Positions 1-8,106 of a DNA stretch of 64,000 nucleotides are shown here, piece after piece. Position 1 is the first letter of the stretch. Each line of letters begins with the position of its first letter. Source of the stretch: Celeribacter baekdonensis B30 (GTDB lineage: Bacteria > Pseudomonadota > Alphaproteobacteria > Rhodobacterales > Rhodobacteraceae); NCBI RefSeq assembly GCF_000299875.1, contig NZ_AMRK01000013.1, positions 35,830-99,829 on the forward strand, in the 5' to 3' direction. The notes beneath the pieces are model-generated. The model was not told the DNA's origin. It saw only the letters and a list, made by a program, of their open reading frames with translations, and ran no database searches. The position numbers were made by a program, and so were the translations under genes.

Positions 1-1281
1 GCGTGCTGGCAGCAGGGCTTGCAACCGCCGACACGGCGGACGGTTCAGCGTCGTCTGGATGCGATGGATACCCGCGAAGTTGCGAAGGCACGAGAGGGCG
101 CAAAGGCGGCCCGCCAGAAATTTGCACCGGTCACAGGCGAGAACAAGGCCAGCCAGCCACTTGAGGTCGTGCAAATTGATCACACGTCCGCGGACATCAT
201 TCTTGTCGACAGTTTTGAGCGCCAAACAATTGGCCGACCGTGGGTCACGCTGGCAATCGACGTCGCGACCCGGTTGGTAACGGGATATTACACCTCTCTC
301 GAGGCGCCTTCGCGACTGTCAGTGGCACTTTGCCTGACACAGGCGGTAGCCCCCAAGGCGGAACTTCTGGCGGAATTGGCGTGTAATATTCCTTGGCCCG
401 CACAAGGCAAACCGCAGAGCATCCATGTCGACAATGGCCGCGATTTCCGGTCGCGGGTCTTTCGGTCGGCATGTGCGGAATGGGGGATCGATCTGATCTA
501 TCGGCCGCCGGGCAGTCCTCACTTCGGGGGTCACATCGAGCGGTTGATCGGGACGATGATGGGGGCCGTTCACCTGTTGCCGGGAACAACGCAAGCCTCA
601 ATCGCGGCCAAGGGCGACTATGACGCCGAAGGCCAGGCCACGATGACCCTGAGCGAATTCGATCATTGGTTTGCCCTCGAAATCTGCCGCTACAACAACA
701 GCATTCATTCAAGTCTTGGCTGTACGCCCGTCGCCAAATGGGAGGCGCTCTCAGCGGAGATGACGGGCGACATCCCCTTCGAGATAGAAGCCTTTCAGGT
801 GAGCTTCCTGCCAAGCGAACTGCGCAAGATCAGGCGTGACGGCATCCATCTGTTCCAGATAAGGTACTGGTCCGATGCACTGACAGGCCACATCGGGCGC
901 GGCGATGGAAAGGTGGTCGTTCGCTACGATCCTCGCGATATCTCAATGATCTGGGTCGAACTGGACGATGGCCGGTATGTTGGGGCGCGGTACAGAAACC
1001 TGGAAACTCCGCCCGCGTCCCTCTGGGAATATCGCGAAGCCATGAGGAAGGCTCGTGCACTTGGCAAGACCGGGTCCAATGAACTGGTCCTGGCTGAGCT
1101 GATCCGACAGCAACGCCAGATCGAGGCTGAGAGCCGAGGCCTGACGAAGGCCGAACGCCGATCCCGTGAAAGAAAAGGGACATTGGAGGACGCCAACTCG
1201 GCTGTCTCGACAACCGAAGGGCTGCGCCCGATCGACACGGGTGATACATCGCGCCCATTGTTCAAGGTGGAGAGATGGTGA
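1..1281 (+). CDS. tniA: TniA-type DDE transposase (5' end outside window)
   Basis: Catalytic subunit of a Tn402/Tn5053-type (Mu/Tn7-related) transposon. The reading frame is open from base 1, so the N-terminal DNA-binding part lies outside the window; the TTG at 19 is only the first in-frame start. The retroviral-integrase core is seen as QIDHTSAD (first Asp), HVDNGRDF (second Asp) and HFGGHIERLIGT (the Glu), followed by a Mu-transposase-like C-terminal beta-barrel region. The next gene, tniB, begins within a few bases of the stop codon, so the genes form one operon. A complete TniA is usually about 560 residues, and about 427 are visible here. Confidence 0.93.
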   Translation, partial: ACWQQGLQPPTRRTVQRRLDAMDTREVAKAREGAKAARQKFAPVTGENKASQPLEVVQIDHTSADIILVDSFERQTIGRPWVTLAIDVATRLVTGYYTSLEAPSRLSVALCLTQAVAPKAELLAELACNIPWPAQGKPQSIHVDNGRDFRSRVFRSACAEWGIDLIYRPPGSPHFGGHIERLIGTMMGAVHLLPGTTQASIAAKGDYDAEGQATMTLSEFDHWFALEICRYNNSIHSSLGCTPVAKWEALSAEMTGDIPFEIEAFQVSFLPSELRKIRRDGIHLFQIRYWSDALTGHIGRGDGKVVVRYDPRDISMIWVELDDGRYVGARYRNLETPPASLWEYREAMRKARALGKTGSNELVLAELIRQQRQIEAESRGLTKAERRSRERKGTLEDANSAVSTTEGLRPIDTGDTSRPLFKVERW

Positions 1282-1282
1282 A

Positions 1283-2164
1283 TTGAGGGCAGGGACAACT
1301 GAAGAAGACGGTCGGATCGCCCTCATTCAATCGGATATCTGGATCGGCTTTCCACGGGCCGAACAGGTGTTGGACCGCTTGCAGGGCATGATCGAAGCGC
1401 CACGGCAAACCCGTATGCTTGGCCTTCTTGTGCATGGGACCTCCGGGATCGGAAAGACGATGATCGCCCGAAACCTGTCGCGCAAGTATGCACCAGAATA
1501 CGATCCGGCGTCAGGCATCACCCGCACACCGCTGCTGCTGTTGCAAGCGCCGCCCGCACCTGACGAACGGCGGTTCTACCTGCACATCCTGGCCGTCGCC
1601 GGCGCCCCGGCGACGGCACTGAGCGCCCGCGCGCAAAATGTGGCTTCCCTCGAGGTCCGCGTCATCGCGCTCCTGCGCGACCTTGGCCTTCGGATGATCA
1701 TGATCGACGAGGTTCACAACCTCTTGGCCGGGACCCACCGCGAACAGCGCCGCTTTCTCAATGTTCTGCGGTATCTTAGCAATGAACTCGAGGTGTCGCT
1801 GGTCTGCCTCGGGGTCAGCGAGGCCGTTGATGCCATCCGTGGTGATATCCAGCTTGCCAGGCGGCTTGACGAACATCACCTGCCGAACTGGCGCGACGAT
1901 GCCGAGTTCTCGGACATGATCCAGACACTCATCGCGGCAATGCCGCTCGAGAAGAAATCCAATCTGAAGGTCAAGTCGCTCAAGCAGATACTTGCGCTGA
2001 CCGGCGGGGTGACCTCGCGCATCTTCGCCCTGATCAAGGATCTTTCCATCGACGCCATTGTTACAGGTGACGAATGCATCACCGATGACGCAATCGCCAA
2101 ATGGACGCCGGTTTGGACGCGACATGCGAAGGCCCATCGGCGGCTCGAGAAGTCTGCGGTGTGA
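1283..2164 (+). CDS. tniB: TniB AAA+ ATPase of the transposon
   Basis: ATP-dependent target-selection or activator protein that works with TniA, comparable to TnsC or MuB. A Walker A motif (HGTSGIGKT) and Walker B motif (MIMIDEVHN) are clear, with a sensor-like stretch after them. The open frame runs upstream to 1166, but that part overlaps tniA and reads as out-of-frame tniA sequence. The TTG at 1283, one base after the tniA stop, gives a 293-residue protein of normal TniB length and is the likely start. The stop overlaps the tniQ start. Confidence 0.9.
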   Translation: MRAGTTEEDGRIALIQSDIWIGFPRAEQVLDRLQGMIEAPRQTRMLGLLVHGTSGIGKTMIARNLSRKYAPEYDPASGITRTPLLLLQAPPAPDERRFYLHILAVAGAPATALSARAQNVASLEVRVIALLRDLGLRMIMIDEVHNLLAGTHREQRRFLNVLRYLSNELEVSLVCLGVSEAVDAIRGDIQLARRLDEHHLPNWRDDAEFSDMIQTLIAAMPLEKKSNLKVKSLKQILALTGGVTSRIFALIKDLSIDAIVTGDECITDDAIAKWTPVWTRHAKAHRRLEKSAV

Positions 2165-2952
2165 TGCCGCGCCCGCTGCCGAAGACTGTCTCGCCGCTGC
2201 CAGACGAGTTGTTGTCAGGTTGGCTGTCCCGGCTGGCTGCGGCAAACTACTGCAATAACGCGGAACTGCTTGCTCATATCGAAATCGATACCACACATGG
2301 CACCGCCTTGGACTTCAGCATCGACGCGGCTGCGGCAGAGAAGATTGCCAATGCCGCACGGGTCGCCCCAGATGTCGTGCGATCTTTGGCCTTTCCGGCG
2401 ATGACGCCACGAGAAGCCTCGCTGACGGCCCAGATGCCATTCCAGCATTGTCTGCAATGCTCCCGAGAGGGCCTTTCGCTCAGACATTGGAGGCGGGCCT
2501 GGGCATTCGACTGTCAAGTTTGCGGGACGAGACTTGTGCAGACCCTTGGCAAAACAGGTGACGAACAAATATCCGGAAAACTGATATTCCGAGCGCGCCG
2601 CGGGGCAGGGATGCTTGAGTGCGCCGCGCGATCGCGCGGCCCCAAGCAACTTCGGCGCGCAATGCGCGCAGTCACCTTTGCCATGTCACTCAAAACCTTC
2701 CGCGGGGATCCGTCGTTCGCTGTCCAGAACCCCAGATCGGAAGTTAGGCTGTTCTGCCTCGCCGCAATCGCCGCCGCTCGATCTCAGCCCTTGGCTAAGG
2801 CAGCCATCGTCAGCAAAAGCATCGACGACTATGCAAGGGTTGCTCTCTTGCGCGCCTTCGAGAAGGAGCCTCGATTGCTTGCCGCGGTTGATCACATCGC
2901 GCAAAGGCGCGCGAAAAGCGCCGGCCCCATGACAGCCGCATCTCACAATTAA
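2164..2952 (+). CDS. tniQ: TniQ transposition protein
   Basis: TniQ-family accessory protein for target choice in Tn402/Tn5053-type and CRISPR-associated Tn7-like elements. The N-terminus carries the family signature LPDELLSGWLSRLA, and a zinc-ribbon-like pair follows (HCLQC and CQVC). The ATG at 2164 overlaps the tniB stop (TGATG) and puts the signature near the N-terminus; the frame is open to 2101, but that extra part is probably untranslated. It has 262 residues. A tniR resolvase, which commonly follows in Tn402-like elements, is absent here. Confidence 0.88.
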   Translation: MPRPLPKTVSPLPDELLSGWLSRLAAANYCNNAELLAHIEIDTTHGTALDFSIDAAAAEKIANAARVAPDVVRSLAFPAMTPREASLTAQMPFQHCLQCSREGLSLRHWRRAWAFDCQVCGTRLVQTLGKTGDEQISGKLIFRARRGAGMLECAARSRGPKQLRRAMRAVTFAMSLKTFRGDPSFAVQNPRSEVRLFCLAAIAAARSQPLAKAAIVSKSIDDYARVALLRAFEKEPRLLAAVDHIAQRRAKSAGPMTAASHN

Positions 2953-2999
2953 GGGCAAAAATTGTCGCCAAACACGTCCCGTCTCAGATTAAAGGGCAA
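2941..2999. repeat. 18-bp imperfect direct repeat pair, 41-bp period
   Basis: Two copies beginning TCTCA and ending AGGGCAA lie at 2941-2958 and 2982-2999, with 15 of 18 positions identical by eye. The first overlaps the tniQ stop codon. Repeated transposase-binding sites of about this size occur at ends of TniA/TnsB-type elements, so this could be a transposon end or a relic of a res site. That reading is inference. Confidence 0.5.
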
Positions 3000-3113
3000 C
3001 GCGACACCCTTGGTTTTCATACGCTGAGCGCGATCAGAGAGATCTCGCAGACCACCGCGCGCGCGTGCTATATAAGGTGTACAGGCGCACCCTTACAAAA
3101 CACTTGGGTAAAC

Positions 3114-3135
3114 TGCAAAACTGCCGTATTTTGCA
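3114..3135. promoter_or_regulatory. Inverted repeat just before the HTH gene
   Basis: TGCAAAA (3114-3120) and TTTTGCA (3129-3135) form a perfect 7-bp dyad with an 8-base spacer, ending three bases before the ATG at 3139. The position suits autoregulation by the downstream HTH protein, but nothing else supports it. Confidence 0.4.
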
Positions 3136-3138
3136 CAT

Positions 3139-4218
3139 ATGAAGCCTCAAGTAACTACGCAGTATGATAGTTTTGATGATCCTCTAGTGGATGCGGAGGG
3201 GCTTGAAGTGACGTCTGAGGACGATCTGTGGTTCCTGCCCGGTCCGATGGAAGTGGAGCCGGATTATCTGCCGCCCGGACCGAGGGCAGAGCTGCGTGAA
3301 ACCGCAGTCCTCGACGACTGGCGGAAGGCAGAGGCAGGCAATGCCGCCCGTCTCGCCCGTGTGGCGGGCCGGATTGGCGCGCTGGATGACCGTCTGCACC
3401 GTGGCCCGGAGGGCTGGCGGCATAGGCTCGCGCTGATGGAGGCGGCAGACCTCAGCTGGTTTGTGGGCGACCGAATTGGCCCGGATCGGCTGGCACTCTG
3501 GATATCCATGCGCCTGTCGGGTGTGCAGGACGACACCGCAGCACTCGCGCGTGTCGGATGGGCGGTGCGGCGTCTGACAGGCGGTCCCGGCCCAGAGGTG
3601 GACCTATCCGCTTTCCTCGATCGCCGTGACCCTGAAAACATGGCCAATGAAGCCGAGCCCTTTGCGGATCGCGCGGTCGGTTGGCTTGACCTGATGGCGC
3701 AAGCCGCCGACCTGCACTCGATCACACGCGCCTGCATGGGGTTTCACCTCTGGAACCTTGCGGGCCTCAGGCAACAGGGCGACCGGACGGAAGCAGCGGT
3801 TACCGCCGCACGCATTGCCGCGAGCGAAGGCCCGAATTCGAATCGCGGGGCCATCTTTGCGCCTCTGGCTATGCGCGGAGCAGGGGGGCTGCGCGCCAGT
3901 GGCCCACCTGCTGAGCGCTTGGAGCGTTGGCTCGAGGGAATGGAAACAGCATGCCTGACCGCGATGCGGCACCTCGACGATATCCAGGCATGGTCAGTGC
4001 GGGCGGAAGCCATGATGGCCCCGCTCTCTGGCAGGACACCACCTGCATTGCGCGCTGTGCTGACCGAATGGCCCCTCGTCTCCGCCCCAATGGCCGAGAC
4101 CCTGACCGGTGCCAGCCGCGGCGCCGTCCAGCGCAACCTTGCTTGGATGGAAACGCGCGACCTGATCTGCGAGGTGACCGGACAAGGGCGTTTCCGCATG
4201 TGGCGGGCGATGCCATGA
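3139..4218 (+). CDS. Plasmid-type protein of unknown function with C-terminal HTH
   Basis: Soluble protein of 359 residues with no signal peptide or membrane segment. The N-terminal 60 residues are acidic. The middle is alpha-helical, with stretches such as LALMEAADLSWFVGDRIGPDRLALW. The last 50 residues read like a winged helix (GASRGAVQRNLAWMETRDLI, then a GQGRFRMW wing). This architecture resembles the DUF1612/HTH (RHE_PE00001-like) proteins of rhizobial and roseobacter plasmids; I recognise the layout and cannot assign a function. A dyad abuts its start codon. It lies between the transposition genes and the metal genes. Confidence 0.6.
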   Translation: MKPQVTTQYDSFDDPLVDAEGLEVTSEDDLWFLPGPMEVEPDYLPPGPRAELRETAVLDDWRKAEAGNAARLARVAGRIGALDDRLHRGPEGWRHRLALMEAADLSWFVGDRIGPDRLALWISMRLSGVQDDTAALARVGWAVRRLTGGPGPEVDLSAFLDRRDPENMANEAEPFADRAVGWLDLMAQAADLHSITRACMGFHLWNLAGLRQQGDRTEAAVTAARIAASEGPNSNRGAIFAPLAMRGAGGLRASGPPAERLERWLEGMETACLTAMRHLDDIQAWSVRAEAMMAPLSGRTPPALRAVLTEWPLVSAPMAETLTGASRGAVQRNLAWMETRDLICEVTGQGRFRMWRAMP

Positions 4219-4545
4219 AACACCTCTACAGAAGCACTCGTTTTGGTGCGTAACATCTGTTGATAGTTCAACGGAGGCGCTGGATCGTGACAGAATGAAA
4301 ATATGAGACAGTCTATTTCGACGCGCGGCTCAGCAATAGTAGTCAGATGGATTTGCAGTGTTTTCACCTATCTGTGGGATCCTCTAGTCGCTCTAGCCTC
4401 AAATTCTTCATTTCGAAATCACGAAAGAATAAGTCTCTTGGGCGCACAAACTGGGGCACGAAAATTGCGATCTCCCCGTGGACAGACGGGGTCAGTTTAT
4501 AGAGTTGGGCGACCGCCCCATGAAGCCGAAACAGCCGATCACCGC
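4219..4545. other. Intergenic region with one short hairpin
   Basis: No convincing gene in these 327 bases. CCCCGT (4474-4479) and ACGGGG (4486-4491) form a 6-bp stem with a 6-base loop, 55 bases beyond the stop of the leftward ZIP gene. It may be a weak terminator, although no T-run follows. An imperfect A/T-rich inverted repeat lies at 4403-4430. CTCTAG occurs twice near 4382-4396 as a direct repeat. Confidence 0.4.
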
Positions 4546-5727
4546 TCAGATCTTGATCAATGCCGCCGTCGCGTACATGAAGGCGATGCCGCCCAGAAAC
4601 CCGACCAGTACGGCTGGTGACATCAGCGCCGCCTGCCTGTCGGCGTTTTGACGTACAAGGTAGGCGCTGACCTCGACCATGACTTGCAGGATCGCACCCG
4701 CTCCGACGGCGAGTGCCAATGCCGACCATTGCGGCGCATAGGCAAGGCTGCCCGCCCACATTCCGAGGATGGCCGGGCCACCGGCGAGCAGGGTCAGGGC
4801 GGCGAACGTCCAAAGCGTTGGCCGGGCACGAAGCATCGGGGCGGCGATGCCGATGCCCTCGGTGACATTGTGCAAGGCAAAGCCTAGGACGAGGAAAGTG
4901 CCAAGCCCGGCCGATCCTGCGGCGAATGCACCGCCGATCGCCAACCCTTCACCGAAGTTGTGCAGCCCTATCCCGAGGGCGATGTAGAACGCCAGCGCAA
5001 TGCCCTCCGGGTTGCCGCGCCAGCGCCCGATCGCCATCAGCAAAAGGAAGCTTGCCAGCGCCGCGAGCCAGACCATGGCGGAGCCCTGGAATATTGCGGC
5101 CGCTTCTGCCGACAGCTCCATTGCTTCGGATAGGGTGTCGATCAGCAAGAAGGCCAGCAACCCAACCGTCAGTGCCAGCAGAAAGTTCATCCCGCTTCGC
5201 CCGACGCCCTTCATGGCCGGATAGAACATCAGGCCAAGCGCCACCGGCAACAAGCCGACGATCGCCCCGATCACCGCCTGAAGTCGAAGTTGACCCCAGG
5301 TGGGACTTGGCGTCGAGACGGCGACCCCGATCTCATGCCCGAAGGTCGCGCCCGTGTTGGTCAGCAGGTTGACGTGATGGGCCTCGCCGAGAACCCACGG
5401 ATAGGGAATTCGTAACCAGACCGCTTCGCCGCGGGCAATCGGCCCCGCGGGCTCCTGCGTGAAGGTCCAGTAGGCGTCGTCCACTGCGACCTGCGCGACC
5501 ACCATTGCTTCCGATCCGCCGGCGCGCACACTGAGCGAAATCCCCGACCCATCGAGGATCGTCCGTTCGACGGTCAACGCCTCGACCGGGGGCGCGCCAT
5601 TGTTGAAGCCGCGCAGCGGATCGAGCGAGGCAATCCACACGAAAGCCCCCAGCATGACGGCCAGCGGCACGAGAACGAGAAGCAGGCGGGTCATTGGCGG
5701 GCGGCTTTGTTCGGTCTGATCGGTCAT
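4546..5727 (-). CDS. ZIP-family metal transporter
   Basis: Predicted divalent-metal importer of the inner membrane. The first 150 residues hold one N-terminal membrane helix and a periplasmic domain, and the remaining part has about eight membrane segments. Metal-site motifs HNFGEGLAIG and HNVTEGIGI, typical of ZIP transmembrane helices 4 and 5, are present. The periplasmic N-terminal extension (to about residue 160) is longer than in plain ZupT. The gene overlaps the multicopper oxidase by four bases (ATGA), so the two are co-translated. Divergence from mntR suggests manganese as substrate; this is inferred from context. Confidence 0.85.
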   Translation of the reverse strand: MTDQTEQSRPPMTRLLLVLVPLAVMLGAFVWIASLDPLRGFNNGAPPVEALTVERTILDGSGISLSVRAGGSEAMVVAQVAVDDAYWTFTQEPAGPIARGEAVWLRIPYPWVLGEAHHVNLLTNTGATFGHEIGVAVSTPSPTWGQLRLQAVIGAIVGLLPVALGLMFYPAMKGVGRSGMNFLLALTVGLLAFLLIDTLSEAMELSAEAAAIFQGSAMVWLAALASFLLLMAIGRWRGNPEGIALAFYIALGIGLHNFGEGLAIGGAFAAGSAGLGTFLVLGFALHNVTEGIGIAAPMLRARPTLWTFAALTLLAGGPAILGMWAGSLAYAPQWSALALAVGAGAILQVMVEVSAYLVRQNADRQAALMSPAVLVGFLGGIAFMYATAALIKI

Positions 5728-6932
5728 GCTCCGGCCTCCCGCACGTCGAAAAAGCCCATCCAGCCTAGTTCGGTGAACTCGGCCTGATGGGCATGGAACA
5801 TGTACAATCCATCCTCGTGGTCAGCGAAACTGAACTCGAGGATGCCGCGCTGCGCCTGACACTGCATGATCACATCGACCGTGCGCAGGGTCGGCGTGAG
5901 TTGCGAACCGGTGTCGTAGTAGTCGAAGAAATTGCCGTGCAGATGGAACGAGTTGATCGGATCGAACTCGGTCGCATTCATGAGGTAGATACGGACCGGG
6001 CGCGACTTGTCGATCCGGATCGGCGCGTTCATGTAAGCTTGGCCGACCGTGTTGACGGCATAAACCTCGTTCTCGCCGTCGAAATTGGTGTCGAATCCGT
6101 TCATCACCATTGCCAGTTCCTGCCATTCGGCGTTTTCCGGGCTGCCCAGCACACGCGACGCCGCCACGGCCGCAAATTCAGGGTGGCGGGCCGGATCGGG
6201 GTCGACCACGAAAAGTCCGTACATGCCCTTATGCATGTGCCGTTTCAACGGCAGGGCATGGCAGTGATAGAGATGACAGCCGAAGGGCTTGGCATCGAAC
6301 TCATAGACGAACTCCTCGCCCGGATCGATCAGCCCGGCGCCTTGAACGCCGTCCATTCGCGCAGAGTGAATGCCGTGAAAATGCATGGAATGCGGGTGTG
6401 AACCGAGGTTGCGAAAGATGATCCGTAGCCGTTCGCCTTCTTTGGCGCGCAGAGCGGGGCCGGGAACGCGTCCGTTGAACGTCCAGGCGGGAAAGAAAAC
6501 GCCGGGAGCGATCTCGATCTCCACGTCGATGGCGTCCACCTCGAACGTTCGTAACGTGCGCCCATCCGGCAGAACTTCGGTCTGGCCTGTCTCCCAGTCG
6601 GTCAGCATGGCCGTCGGGTCGAACCCGTTCCGGGCGTGGTCGACCTGGCCGACCATCGTCATGTTGCCATGCGCCATGCCACTGTCATGGGCCGAATACG
6701 GATCGACCGCCCCGCCGGGCATCGCATGCCCCGCCATCGGGTCGGGCGTTGCCTGGGATTGCGCGCGGCTCGCGGCCACGGCCGCTCCGCCGGCAGCCAC
6801 CAGACCGCCGACCAACAACGCGCGTCGCGACGCCGAAACTGGCTCCGTGACGACGCCAGGTGGCGCTGTGGGCAGCGATGTCTCCACGGCGGACGACACC
6901 TCGCGCCCTCGCTTGCTGGTATCGACAGGCAT
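5724..6932 (-). CDS. Two-domain multicopper oxidase, Tat-exported
   Basis: Periplasmic copper oxidase of 402 residues. Signal: RR at residues 36-37 followed by a hydrophobic stretch. Copper ligands: HFHG (184-187), YHCH (222-225), FHLHG (329-333) and FHAHQ (379-383). The type 1 copper Cys lies only in domain 1 (C224 with H and M downstream in HMHKGMYG), and the C-terminal motif has no Cys. This is the arrangement of two-domain (type B-like) oxidases and differs from three-domain CopA/CueO. The start at 6932 has an AAGGGA ribosome site; the frame extends to 6989, but that ATG lies inside the palindromic operator. It is co-transcribed with the ZIP gene. Confidence 0.87.
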   Translation of the reverse strand: MPVDTSKRGREVSSAVETSLPTAPPGVVTEPVSASRRALLVGGLVAAGGAAVAASRAQSQATPDPMAGHAMPGGAVDPYSAHDSGMAHGNMTMVGQVDHARNGFDPTAMLTDWETGQTEVLPDGRTLRTFEVDAIDVEIEIAPGVFFPAWTFNGRVPGPALRAKEGERLRIIFRNLGSHPHSMHFHGIHSARMDGVQGAGLIDPGEEFVYEFDAKPFGCHLYHCHALPLKRHMHKGMYGLFVVDPDPARHPEFAAVAASRVLGSPENAEWQELAMVMNGFDTNFDGENEVYAVNTVGQAYMNAPIRIDKSRPVRIYLMNATEFDPINSFHLHGNFFDYYDTGSQLTPTLRTVDVIMQCQAQRGILEFSFADHEDGLYMFHAHQAEFTELGWMGFFDVREAGA

Positions 6933-6982
6933 GGACGTTGTCCCTTCAGATGACACGCAGGCCAAAGTCCCGGCGCAAAAAG

Positions 6983-6996
6983 TTAGCATAGGCTAA
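6983..6996. promoter_or_regulatory. MntR-like palindromic operator
   Basis: TTAGC-ATAG-GCTAA is a perfect 5-bp dyad with a 4-base centre, between the divergent oxidase (start 6932) and mntR (start 7049). The TAGC-N4-GCTA core and spacing match the known E. coli MntR box (arms AACATAGC and GCTATGTT around 4 bases). A/T-rich sequence suited to a -10 element lies alongside. Confidence 0.65.
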
Positions 6997-7048
6997 TAAT
7001 CATCGCTCAGGCTTTACGAGTCAATCCTGATCGTGCGAGGGTGACGGC

Positions 7049-7501
7049 ATGACGGATGATGAGAACCTTGAATCAACCGAGGCAGAGGCACGTGCGGTCG
7101 AATCCCGCGCCGAGGCCTTCATCGGTGTGCGCGAGGCGCGGCGCAGCGAGGTGGCGGAAGACTATGTCGAATTGATCGCTGAGTTGATCCACGAGAACGG
7201 CGAAGCCCGACCGGTCGATATCGCGGCCCGGATGGGCGTTACCGCGCCGACGGTCGCCAAAACCCTCGGCCGTCTGGCGCGGGACGGCCTGATCACTCGC
7301 GCGAAATACCGTTCGGTCTTTCTGACCGAGGAAGGCCGGGCGCTTGCCAAGGAATGCAGACACCGCCACGAGATCGTCTTGCGGTTTCTCCTGAGCCTCG
7401 GGCTCGACCCCGAGACGGCTGAACGCGACGCGGAAGGGATCGAGCATCATGTGAGCGAGCGCACGCTTGCCCTGTTCGCGGCGTTTGCCCAGCGGTCATA
7501 G
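7049..7501 (+). CDS. mntR: MntR-type manganese-responsive repressor (DtxR family)
   Basis: Metal-dependent DNA-binding regulator of 150 residues. A winged HTH ([26 protein letters not shown]) is followed by the dimerisation and metal domain, with RHRHE and AEGIEHH corresponding to the His/Glu ligands of MntR. The acidic N-terminal extension of about 30 residues resembles that of E. coli MntR. GAGG lies before the ATG. It is divergent from the oxidase-ZIP operon across a palindrome that fits its own operator, so it probably controls both directions. Confidence 0.87.
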   Translation: MTDDENLESTEAEARAVESRAEAFIGVREARRSEVAEDYVELIAELIHENGEARPVDIAARMGVTAPTVAKTLGRLARDGLITRAKYRSVFLTEEGRALAKECRHRHEIVLRFLLSLGLDPETAERDAEGIEHHVSERTLALFAAFAQRS

Positions 7502-7625
7502 GCAGGTGGTTGCCGCTGCAACAAGTCGGTTGGCCGAGGATTTGAACGAGCCAATTTTTGGATGGTCCAAGAAACGTGATATTGTGCCGCTGGCATTCGG
7601 ATCGCGCGGGTAGTAGATCAAGATC

Positions 7626-7970
7626 ATGAGACGTTGGGCACGCCTTATCTGTATCCTCTCGCTGGTGGCTTTTGCCATCGGCGCGGTCGCGCAGTCTGCT
7701 GGCTCAATTGCCATGGCCTCGTCAATGGTCTCCACGGATGGCGGCATGATGGCTATGGACGATTGCGACGCCTGCGGCAGCTTGGAAGACGGTAAGATGG
7801 GTTCCGTCTGTGATTTTGCGTGCAATGCCTCGGGAATGGCCGCTCTTCTTTCGATCCCGGCTGGTACCAGCCCGATCGCTGCCACCGCAGCCCATGAAAT
7901 CCAGCTCGTGGACGTTCCGCACGGAATATCCGGCCCCCCGGCCAAGCAACCTCCTCGGGTCTACCTCTGA
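7626..7970 (+). CDS. Small secreted Met/Cys protein
   Basis: 114 residues with an N-terminal signal segment (LICILSLVAFAIGAVAQSAG), then SSMVSTDGGMMAMDDCDACGS and a second Cys pair (CDFACNASGMAALLSIP). Closely spaced Met and Cys suggest periplasmic copper binding. The CxxxC-plus-hydrophobic block resembles two other small proteins in this window (51122 and 55546), which suggests a divergent family of DUF2946 type. It stands directly before the multicopper oxidase. Function unassigned. Confidence 0.6.
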   Translation: MRRWARLICILSLVAFAIGAVAQSAGSIAMASSMVSTDGGMMAMDDCDACGSLEDGKMGSVCDFACNASGMAALLSIPAGTSPIAATAAHEIQLVDVPHGISGPPAKQPPRVYL

Positions 7971-8106
7971 TCTGACACACGGCGCCTGATTGCGCTTCGT
8001 GTGTTTCCCCGTGCCGGACGCCCTCAAATGGGCGTTTGCGCGGATCCATGAACGTCGCCACGCAATTGCTTTGGCGGCGTACAGTGAAATCAGAGAGTGT
8101 TCATCC

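Noticed and set aside
4379..4396. CTCTAG motif occurring twice, looked like another MerR dyad
   Set aside because: The two copies are in direct, not inverted, orientation and no -35/-10 pair at 19 bases surrounds them.
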